This document shows positions 1 through 4,893 of a DNA stretch of 9,429 nt, one piece after another. The DNA comes from G020353355 sp050116155. GTDB taxonomy: Bacteria; Desulfobacterota; Desulfobacteria; Desulfobacterales; JAHEIW01. Under the pieces are notes generated by a model, which was given only the letters and a program-made list of their open reading frames with translations, did not search any database and was not told the DNA's origin. Both the position numbers and the translations under genes were made by a program. The stretch is taken from positions 1 to 9,429 of the forward strand of contig JASFPE010000183.1 of the NCBI GenBank assembly GCA_050116155.1. Direction: 5' to 3'. Every line of letters begins with the position of its first letter. The stretch's first letter is position 1.

Positions 1-346
1 GACCAAACCCGCAGATAATTAAGTGATCTTTTAATTCGGATATTTGTTTTTGCACTCTTAACCTCCCGAAAAATTTTTGCAGCTCCCCTTCGACAAACCA
101 TCTGACAATAATACCGATGGTATATGTGCCCGCGCTGATGCCAAGGACAATAATTATTACGGTGATCGAACGGCCCAATAGGGTTAGCGGTCTAATCTCG
201 GAAAATCCCACCGTGGAAATTGTGATAATGGTCATGTAGAAGGCATCAAAGAGGGGCATTTTTTCAAAGATATAATATCCCGATGTACCAAATGCGATAA
301 TTCCAATCAGCATCGTCAATGCATGTCGCAGTCTTTTAGAATCCAT
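1..346 (-). CDS. Two-TM potassium channel with RCK/TrkA-N domain (N-terminal part)
   Basis: The first 115 residues of a membrane K+ channel are present; the rest lies beyond the left edge. Residues about 10-27 form a first hydrophobic helix. A pore loop follows with the selectivity-filter motif TISTVGFSE (42-50), then a second helix (about 61-83). After a basic linker the chain reaches DHLIICGFG (107-115), the start of a Rossmann-type RCK (TrkA-N) domain with its Gly-rich nucleotide loop. The family conducts K+ across the inner membrane, gated by ligand binding to the cytosolic RCK ring. The ATG at 344-346 is the natural start because the first helix follows directly; a weak purine-rich stretch (AAGG, GAAAG) precedes it. 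The filter reads TVGFS rather than TVGYG/TVGFG. It is separated from the upstream HU gene by 180 bp holding an inverted repeat, so it may have its own promoter. Confidence 0.9.
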   Translation of the reverse strand, partial: MDSKRLRHALTMLIGIIAFGTSGYYIFEKMPLFDAFYMTIITISTVGFSEIRPLTLLGRSITVIIIVLGISAGTYTIGIIVRWFVEGELQKFFGRLRVQKQISELKDHLIICGFG

Positions 347-422
347 ATAAATTCTTTCAACCTTGGAAAATACGCAAATGATTTTACCCGCGTTGCTTAA
401 GTGGGCTTCCGCAGAATTTTTC

Positions 423-494
423 TAATACTCTATACCAACGGCAGAGTTTGAATAAACTCTGCCGTTGACATGGGAACTAGGTTATAGAGTATTA
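423..494. repeat. Nested inverted repeat (possible terminator) between HU and channel genes
   Basis: There are two concentric perfect inverted repeats. The inner one is a 14-bp stem (436-449 with 454-467) closed by a 4-nt loop. The outer one is a 12-bp AT-rich stem (423-434 with 483-494) reading taatactctata / tatagagtatta. The element lies 33 nt past the HU stop codon, where a terminator would be expected. However, neither strand has a T-tract directly after the inner hairpin, so it is not a textbook intrinsic terminator. It could act as a transcript 3'-end stabiliser or be a small dispersed palindromic repeat. No second copy is in this window. Confidence 0.75.
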
Positions 495-526
495 ACCGCT
501 TCAGATTTGCTATTTTAAGAAATGAA

Positions 527-796
527 TTATTTTACCACCTCTTTTAACGCTTTGCCCGGGATAAACTTTGGCGCTTTGGTGGCCTTAATTTTAATTTCTT
601 CGCCGGTATACGGATTCCGTCCTTTTCTGGCTTTTCGGTTGACAATTTTAAAGGTGCCGAATCCCGTCAGGGTAACGCCTTCGCCTTTTTTCAAAGATTT
701 CGTAATTGAAGAAATCACGCAATCGAGTGCTGCCTGAGCCTCCTTTTTCGTACTGACGACCTTAGCCACTTCATTCACTAGATCACTTTTGTTCAT
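527..796 (-). CDS. hup: HU-family DNA-binding protein
   Basis: An 89-residue protein of the HU/IHF family, which acts as a dimer that bends and compacts DNA in the nucleoid. The usual length and layout are visible: N-terminal helices with MNKSDLVNEVA (1-11), the GFGTF turn (45-49), and the DNA-embracing beta arm with GRNPYTGEEIKI (59-70), where N61-P62 sit at the intercalating tip. The C-terminal APKFIPGKALKE helix is intact. The start codon ATG has a strong site, AAAGGAGAG, just upstream. I call it HU rather than IHF because of the arm sequence and the generic N-terminus. The next gene upstream ends 46 nt away, so it may be cotranscribed with the small zinc protein or have its own weak promoter; I could not identify one with confidence. 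Confidence 0.95.
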   Translation of the reverse strand: MNKSDLVNEVAKVVSTKKEAQAALDCVISSITKSLKKGEGVTLTGFGTFKIVNRKARKGRNPYTGEEIKIKATKAPKFIPGKALKEVVK

Positions 797-842
797 CTGT
801 TTTCTCTCCTTTCAATATTTGATGTTTATTGCAAAAGCAGCC

Positions 843-1061
843 TTAATCTTTGCTGCCTTTACAAAGGGGGCAAAATTTCCTGGGAGTACCTCTGCCGATC
901 CAATGAAAATTCATAATGTGTTTGTTTCCGCATTTGGGGCAAATACACTCCACTTTCATTTTGTCAAAATCAATATAATCATGAAGTCCATCCGATTCTT
1001 TGGCTTTAATAGTTTTGCGGGACAATCTATTGTTTTTTCCGTTCGATTCATCTATAACCAT
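843..1061 (-). CDS. Small zinc-ribbon protein, unknown function
   Basis: A 72-residue soluble protein with a C-terminal CPKC (41-44) and CPLC (64-67) pair that should bind one zinc ion. A further Cys at 39 precedes the first knuckle. The first 35 residues are charged and polar (ESNGKNNRLSRKTIKAKE), with no membrane segment. I do not recognise a named family. I chose the ATG at 1059-1061 because GGAG lies 11 nt upstream. The reading frame stays open further upstream, to a GTG at 1095-1097 (84 residues) and on to the DksA stop codon, but those alternatives lack a ribosome-binding site. It follows the DksA gene by about 108 nt on the same strand and precedes HU by 46 nt, so it may share a transcript with either. 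A nucleic-acid or RNA-polymerase partner is a guess from fold and neighbours only. Confidence 0.7.
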   Translation of the reverse strand: MVIDESNGKNNRLSRKTIKAKESDGLHDYIDFDKMKVECICPKCGNKHIMNFHWIGRGTPRKFCPLCKGSKD

Positions 1062-1169
1062 ATGAAAAGAATCTCCTATGTTTAATCCCTGATTCACTTC
1101 TGAAGCTTTTTCTTTAGATGGAGCCCTGATAGAGCGACAAGCCGGGATTTCCCGTGATCGAATCGATGA

Positions 1170-1532
1170 CTACAGCCCTATGATTTTCTCCAAATTTTCC
1201 TGTTTGGTTTTACAGCGTATACATCGTCGAGCCACCGGCCTGGCTTTTAAGCGTTCAAATGCAATCTCTCTGCCGCAATTTTCACAGATGCCGTATTCTC
1301 CGTTTTTAATATCTTCTAATGAGTTTTTGATTTTGTGTATCAGCATGCTTTCTCTGTCACGAATACGAAGCGAGGTGCTTCGATTAGATTCAAAAGAGGC
1401 TCTATCTAATGGATCCGGCAAATAATTATCTGTTTCCAGCAAGCCTTCGACTGTATCGTCAGCGTGCTGTAGGAGTTCGTCTAACCAGCGCATCAGTAGA
1501 TCCTTAAAAAAATCCAAATCTTTTTCTTCCAT
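1170..1532 (-). CDS. dksA: DksA/TraR-family RNA polymerase regulator
   Basis: A 120-residue DksA-type protein. DksA inserts a coiled-coil finger into the RNA polymerase secondary channel and, with ppGpp, adjusts transcription of rRNA and amino-acid genes. The acidic coiled-coil tip is preserved as DPLDRA (40-45), matching the DPVDRA of E. coli DksA. The Cys4 zinc finger is complete: CENC (83-86) and CIRC (104-107), with the family signature GEYGICENCGREI and RLKARP between. It is about 30 residues shorter than E. coli DksA, the difference being at the N-terminus. AAGGA stands 6 nt before the ATG. A good -10 hexamer lies 37 nt upstream. Several DksA paralogues often coexist in this bacterial group, so this may not be the only copy. 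Confidence 0.93.
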   Translation of the reverse strand: MEEKDLDFFKDLLMRWLDELLQHADDTVEGLLETDNYLPDPLDRASFESNRSTSLRIRDRESMLIHKIKNSLEDIKNGEYGICENCGREIAFERLKARPVARRCIRCKTKQENLEKIIGL

Positions 1533-1568
1533 GATCGATTATCCTTTCCGATTGCATCAGTTTAATAA

Positions 1569-1595
1569 ATTATATATTAGCTCTAAAATCGGCAA
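1569..1595 (-). promoter_or_regulatory. Candidate sigma-70 promoter for dksA
   Basis: On the minus strand a consensus -10 TATAAT (1574-1569) is preceded by TTGCCG (1595-1590). The spacer is only 15 nt, shorter than ideal, so the -35 assignment is weak. The predicted transcript start falls about 30 nt before the dksA ATG in an AT-rich leader. Confidence 0.35.
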
Positions 1596-1699
1596 GTGAG
1601 ATGCCTGTATATCGATCTGGGTTGCAGTAAGCCCATTAATTGGGCGAGCTTTGAGATAAAAATAAATTTGTTTTTATGAAATTGTTCCGTTTTCTTTAT

Positions 1700-1858
1700 T
1701 CAAGGCATTTTGATGGGATGATTTTTGAGCCTTTTTAGAAGCGTTAGCGTATTTGCTTCAATTTCTAAATCATGGCATATAATGCATAAAGGCCCACAGT
1801 CTGTGTTATAATATCCAATACCTTCATTTACTTTGCGATTACAGTTTATGCATTTCAT
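1700..1858 (-). CDS. Very small Cys-rich (zinc-knuckle) protein, 52 aa
   Basis: A short open frame encoding 52 residues that starts MKCINCNRKV and ends KNHPIKMP. Cysteines at 3, 6, 21, 25 and 28 form CxxC and CxxxCxxC clusters, as expected for a treble-clef or zinc-ribbon fold, followed by a helical Leu/Lys-rich tail. AGGG lies immediately before the ATG (3-nt spacing, closer than usual). It sits alone between the groEL terminator and dksA, on the same strand as both. The even spread of cysteines in pairs argues that it is coding, but its shortness keeps confidence modest. I do not recognise a named family. Confidence 0.55.
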   Translation of the reverse strand: MKCINCNRKVNEGIGYYNTDCGPLCIICHDLEIEANTLTLLKRLKNHPIKMP

Positions 1859-1918
1859 TTTCCCTGGTCTTCTCTCTGATCATCGGGTTATCAGCCTTTT
1901 GTATCCTCTATAATTAAT

Positions 1919-1987
1919 AAAAAACGTGCTACGCTTAAATTGGTCTTTACTGCAGATAATCAGACTTGCACATTATTTAAGCGTAGC
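1919..1987 (-). terminator. Intrinsic-type terminator after groEL
   Basis: A perfect 13-bp inverted repeat (gctacgcttaaat at 1928-1940, its complement at 1975-1987) encloses a 34-nt loop. Read on the minus strand, it is followed after 3 nt by six T residues (1924-1919). It begins 64 nt past the groEL stop codon. The loop is unusually long for a Rho-independent terminator. It contains a short secondary pairing (gtct/agac, 1943-1946 with 1962-1965) that would shorten it. Confidence 0.7.
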
Positions 1988-2050
1988 GATGTAATTCTTG
2001 CTCTTGCTATGAGGTTTGGATACTATTGAGCTGGATGATAGGAAGTATTT

Positions 2051-3676
2051 TTAGTACATGTCTTCATCCATTTCCGGCATAGCCGGCTGCTTCGATTTCT
2101 TCTCCGGCTTTTCCGAAATCATCGCTTCGGTGGTGATCATCAGCCCGGCTACCGATGCAGCATTTTGAAGTGCCAATCTCACCACTTTAGTTGGATCAAT
2201 AACACCCGAAGCCATGAGCTTCTCGTATCTTTCAGTCTCTGCATTGAATCCGAAATCACCTTTTCCTTCCTGCACCTTTTGTAAAACAACTGAACCTTCA
2301 TAGCCGGCATTAATTGCGATGTACTTGAGTGGTTCCCCGAGAGCTCGTTTCAAAAGATTGATACCGGCTTTCTCTTCTCCGGAAACCGTAACTTTATCCA
2401 GAGCACCCAGGCAACGAACCAGGGCCACCCCTCCGCCGGAGACGATACCTTCCTCAACCGCCGCGCGGGTGGCATTCAGAGCGTCTTCCACCCGGGCTTT
2501 CTTTTCTTTCATTTCGGTTTCGGTTGCCGCACCGATGCGGATTACCGCCACGCCGCCCACCAGCTTGGCCAGGCGCTCCTGGAGCTTTTCGCGGTCATAG
2601 TCGGAAGTGGTTTCCTCGATTTGTGCCCGCAGCTGTTTAACCCGTCCCTCGATGTCGGTTTTTTTGCCGGCGCCTTCCACAATGGTAGTGTTGTCTTTGT
2701 CAATCTTAATTTTTTTGCAGCGACCAAGGTCATTGGTGGTTACGTTTTCCAGTTTGATGCCCATATCCTCGGAAATCACCTGACCCCCGCACAGCACCGC
2801 AATATCTCCCAGCATCGCCTTACGCCGATCACCGAAGCCGGGAGCCTTGACTGCTGCTATCTGCAGTGTTCCACGCAGCTTGTTAACAACAAGGGTAGCA
2901 AGAGCTTCACCCTCGACATCCTCGGCTATGATCAGCATGGCTTTGCCCTTCTTGGCGACCTCCTCTAATAGAGGCAGAAGATCTTTCATGCTGCTGATCT
3001 TTTTCTCATGCAGCAGAACATAGGCTTCGTCGAGATTCACCTCCATTTTTTCAGCATCGGTTACAAAATAGGGAGATAAATAACCCCGATCAAACTGCAT
3101 GCCTTCCACGATATCCAGCGTGGTTTCCATGCTTTTGGCTTCTTCAACCGTGATGACCCCTTCTTTGCCCACCTTTTCCATGGCTTCGGAGATGAGGTTG
3201 CCCACCATGGGATCATTGTTGGCTGAAATCGTGCCTACCTGGGCAATTTCGGTTTTGTCCCGGGTGGGTTTGGAGAGCTTTTTCAGCTCATCCACCACTG
3301 CCGTAACGCCTTTATCTATCCCGCGTTTAATTGCCATAGGGTTGGCACCGGCAGCCACCAGTTTCTGGCCTTCCCGGTAAATGGCCCGGGCCAGAACCGT
3401 AGCCGTGGTGGTGCCGTCGCCGGCCATATCACTGGTTTTGCTGGCCACCTCTCTAACCATCCGGGCCCCAATATTTTCGAATTTATCAGCTAAATCTATT
3501 TCCTTGGCGACCGTTACACCGTCTTTGGTGACAACGGGGGAGCCCCACGATTTTTCCAGGACAACATTTCTGCCTTTGGGTCCCAGGGTCACCTCGACGG
3601 CATCGGCCAGTGTGTTGACGCCTTTCAGGAGGCGTCCCCTGGCACTGGATCCGTAAGAAATCATTTTTGCAGGCAT
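2051..3676 (-). CDS. groL: Chaperonin GroEL (60 kDa)
   Basis: A 541-residue ATP-dependent chaperonin subunit; two stacked seven-member rings with the GroES lid fold non-native proteins in the cytosol. The match is full length. It shows LGPKGRNVVLEKSWGSP (31-47), the nucleotide motif GDGTTTATVLA with D87, the apical-domain segment VVNKLRGTLQIAAVKAPGFGDRRKAML, and AAVEEGIVSGGGVAL near the C-terminal equatorial domain. I chose the ATG at 3674-3676 (MPAKMISYGSSAR) because GGAGG lies 9 nt upstream. A frame extension to 3700 would place that site inside the gene and overlap groES. The C-terminal tail ends PEKKSKQPAMPEMDEDMY, lacking the repeated GGM of many GroELs. It is the last gene of a four-gene operon and is followed by a terminator. 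The GroES stop codon abuts its ribosome-binding site. Confidence 0.98.
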   Translation of the reverse strand: MPAKMISYGSSARGRLLKGVNTLADAVEVTLGPKGRNVVLEKSWGSPVVTKDGVTVAKEIDLADKFENIGARMVREVASKTSDMAGDGTTTATVLARAIYREGQKLVAAGANPMAIKRGIDKGVTAVVDELKKLSKPTRDKTEIAQVGTISANNDPMVGNLISEAMEKVGKEGVITVEEAKSMETTLDIVEGMQFDRGYLSPYFVTDAEKMEVNLDEAYVLLHEKKISSMKDLLPLLEEVAKKGKAMLIIAEDVEGEALATLVVNKLRGTLQIAAVKAPGFGDRRKAMLGDIAVLCGGQVISEDMGIKLENVTTNDLGRCKKIKIDKDNTTIVEGAGKKTDIEGRVKQLRAQIEETTSDYDREKLQERLAKLVGGVAVIRIGAATETEMKEKKARVEDALNATRAAVEEGIVSGGGVALVRCLGALDKVTVSGEEKAGINLLKRALGEPLKYIAINAGYEGSVVLQKVQEGKGDFGFNAETERYEKLMASGVIDPTKVVRLALQNAASVAGLMITTEAMISEKPEKKSKQPAMPEMDEDMY

Positions 3677-3685
3677 TATATTTTT

Positions 3686-3690
3686 CCTCC
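3686..3690 (-). promoter_or_regulatory. groEL ribosome-binding site
   Basis: GGAGG, 9 nt before the ATG at 3676-3674. Its first G is also the last base of the groES TAG stop, so the two genes are translationally close. It decides the groEL start against the longer in-frame option at 3700. Confidence 0.85.
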
Positions 3691-3980
3691 TATTTCTCAA
3701 CTATGGATAAAATGTCATCTTCACGCATGATTACATGTTCGACACCGCCAAATTCAATCTCCGAGCCGGCATATTTTGCAAAAAGCACACGGTCTCCTTT
3801 CTTAACTTCCATGGGGATGCGCTTACCGTCATCGCCCATTTTTCCGGGACCAACGGCCACAATTCTTCCGCGCTGGGGTTTTTCTTTGGCCGTGTCGGGA
3901 ATGATGATGCCACCGGAACTTTTTTGCTCTTCATCTTCTCTTAATACTAGCACTCTATCATTTAAGGGCTTAATCTTCAT
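3690..3980 (-). CDS. groS: Co-chaperonin GroES (10 kDa)
   Basis: A 96-residue co-chaperonin that forms the heptameric lid on GroEL. It shows MKIKPLNDRVLV at the N-terminus and the mobile loop EEQKSSGGIIIPDTAKEKPQ, with the GroEL-contacting hydrophobic triplet III (25-27). GRIVAVGPGK, GDRVLFAKYAGSEI and the C-terminal EDDILSIVE follow. Length and motifs are typical. AAGGAG precedes the ATG by 11 nt. It lies 36 nt after the small zinc-ribbon gene and 13 nt before groEL, clearly in one operon. No CIRCE repeat and no sigma-32-like promoter is visible in the short gap before it. Confidence 0.98.
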   Translation of the reverse strand: MKIKPLNDRVLVLREDEEQKSSGGIIIPDTAKEKPQRGRIVAVGPGKMGDDGKRIPMEVKKGDRVLFAKYAGSEIEFGGVEHVIMREDDILSIVEK

Positions 3981-4016
3981 TTGGCCATAGTCTCCTTATC
4001 GCTGTTGACGAATTCC

Positions 4017-4220
4017 TTAATATTCATACTTAATCTGATCGATTTTTTTTCTGTGATTGAATCTTTTATCCTGAACGCCTGGTGGTTTTAATTTTTTTTT
4101 CCGGCAGTCGGGGCACCGCTTCGGGTCGTCAAAGTTCATTTTCCTGTGCCGTAACTGATCTCCGATTGAAAATTCAAACTCTGCTCCACATTGGATACAG
4201 AGGATAATCATGTTTTCCAT
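4017..4220 (-). CDS. Zinc-ribbon domain protein upstream of groES
   Basis: A 67-residue basic protein. CIQC (8-11) and CPDC (36-39) enclose a spacer with AEFEFSIGDQ and DDPKRC. This pattern matches the short 'probable zinc-binding/zinc-ribbon' family, whose members read C-x2-C-G-x-F-x-F-x(2)-G-[DE]-Q ... P-K-R-C-x2-C-R. The C-terminus is Lys/Arg-rich (KKKLKPP, HRKKIDQIK), suggesting nucleic-acid contact. The function of the family is unknown to me. GAGG lies 6 nt before the ATG. It is separated by 24 nt from the gene before it and by 36 nt from groES, so it should be transcribed with the chaperonin genes. Confidence 0.85.
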   Translation of the reverse strand: MENMIILCIQCGAEFEFSIGDQLRHRKMNFDDPKRCPDCRKKKLKPPGVQDKRFNHRKKIDQIKYEY

Positions 4221-4244
4221 GGATAACCTCGATTCATGAATCCT

Positions 4245-4532
4245 TCATGTACAGGCTATGTTACTTTCAGATTGCGGTTCTGCTATTTTATAACTTTTGA
4301 TACCGATACAGGTCTTGCCGTCAAGCCGTTCTCTAATTTTTCCGGTCACTTCCACTTCTTTATGGATGAGGTTCAATAAATCATTTCCGATTTTAGTGTG
4401 CTCGACCAGCAACACCTTTTCATCATTGGTATGAATGGTTACTGTGATAACCTTTCCGTTTGCATCCCATTGGGCCGGGATCACAATTCCGGAAATCGTC
4501 GGTTTTCTGCTCTTTTTCTTGGCACTGTTCAC
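4245..4532 (-). CDS. Small OB-fold-like protein, first gene of the groESL operon
   Basis: A 95-residue soluble protein with a Lys/Arg-rich N-terminus (NSAKKKSRKP). Strand-rich segments follow: ISGIVIPAQWDANGKVITVTIHT, EKVLLVEH, KEVEVTGKIRERLDGKTCIGIKSYKI. The succession of five short beta strands and the 'EVEVTGKI...IKSYKI' ending resemble OB-fold nucleic-acid-binding modules. This is a fold guess, and no named family is assigned. The start is GTG at 4530-4532 because AGAGGTGA stands 5 nt upstream; an in-frame GTG at 4539-4541 would lie inside that site. The gene is 24 nt from the zinc-ribbon gene and is the first cistron behind a sigma-54 promoter. Confidence 0.75.
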   Translation of the reverse strand: MNSAKKKSRKPTISGIVIPAQWDANGKVITVTIHTNDEKVLLVEHTKIGNDLLNLIHKEVEVTGKIRERLDGKTCIGIKSYKIAEPQSESNIACT

Positions 4533-4537
4533 GAAAA

Positions 4538-4545
4538 TCACCTCT
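4538..4545 (-). promoter_or_regulatory. Ribosome-binding site of the OB-fold-like gene
   Basis: AGAGGTGA followed by a 5-nt spacer and GTG at 4532-4530. It rules out the upstream in-frame GTG at 4541, which overlaps it. Together with the promoter it leaves a leader of about 19 nt. Confidence 0.75.
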
Positions 4546-4562
4546 CTGATATCTAGAATAAA

Positions 4563-4578
4563 GCAACAGATGTGCCAA
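4563..4578 (-). promoter_or_regulatory. Sigma-54 (-24/-12) promoter of the chaperonin operon
   Basis: On the minus strand the sequence TTGGCAC (4578-4572), 5 nt, TTGC (4566-4563) followed by TT matches the RpoN consensus TGGCAC-N5-TTGC at every conserved base, with exact GG-to-GC spacing. The predicted start point is near 4551, 19 nt before the GTG of the OB-fold-like gene, with the ribosome-binding site in between. Transcription would need an ATP-hydrolysing enhancer-binding protein, whose identity is not in this window. Confidence 0.82.
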
Positions 4579-4731
4579 TTTTATAACTAACTGAAATTTC
4601 ACTAAATACTATTTATTCACTTGGAAAAGACTGAACCGGGTGTTCCTGAAAAATAGATAAGCTACTGAATGGTGATAAAGACAGGGCAAAAAGGAATGTA
4701 ATATAATGAAATTATTGCAAAATTGTGTTTA

Positions 4732-4765
4732 GGAATTTTGAATTCCGATCTTAATCTTATCGGAA
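4732..4765. repeat. Paired dyads upstream of the sigma-54 promoter
   Basis: GGAATT-TTG-AATTCC (4732-4746) overlaps TTCCGAT-N9-ATCGGAA (4743-4749 with 4759-4765). They lie about 180-215 bp upstream of the predicted sigma-54 start, within range for an enhancer site. They also lie about 130 nt past the stop of the glycosyltransferase gene, where the second dyad could form a hairpin without a T-tract. The sequence does not decide between the two roles. Confidence 0.4.
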
Positions 4766-4893
4766 CTGCGAGTTCTGCTAAATCGCGTGTCTGTGCCAAA
4801 GAAGCTTGTCAGCAGCGTGTTCAACCATCGACGCCGTGCGATTTCGGAATCGTTTTGGGTAGCGATCTGCTGATTCGGCCTTAACCCTTTGAT

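Larger units (their letters stand above)
4533..4893. other. Gene-free region between GT operon and chaperonin operon
   Basis: About 360 bp with no convincing coding frame on either strand. It holds the sigma-54 promoter and leader near its left end, and an AT-rich stretch (4580-4730). It also holds two dyads at 4732-4765 that could be an activator site or the 3' end of the glycosyltransferase transcript. The part from 4780 to 4893 shows no recognisable signal beyond short chance hairpins. Confidence 0.6.

Noticed and set aside
837..856. Possible hairpin gcagc...gctgc at the end of the 72-aa zinc protein
   Set aside because: It has only 5 bp with a 10-nt loop and overlaps coding sequence, so it is likely chance.
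1631..1645. Short inverted repeat gccca-ttaat-tgggc downstream of the 52-aa ORF
   Set aside because: The 5-bp stem without a following T-tract is too weak to call a terminator.
3099..3656. Two long plus-strand open frames opposite groEL
   Set aside because: They are antisense shadows of a full-length, strongly conserved groEL and show no family motifs or ribosome-binding sites.
3981..4016. Search for CIRCE or a sigma-32 promoter directly before groES
   Set aside because: The 36-bp gap has no TTAGCACTC/GAGTGCTAA repeat and no recognisable -35/-10 pair.
4787..4799. Second sigma-54-like half site (TTGGCAC on the minus strand)
   Set aside because: The -24 part is good, but the -12 position reads CGCG instead of TTGC, and there is no gene start close downstream.
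4839..4852. Hairpin cgatt-tcgg-aatcg followed by TTTT on the plus strand
   Set aside because: The 5-bp stem is weak and no plus-strand gene ends there.
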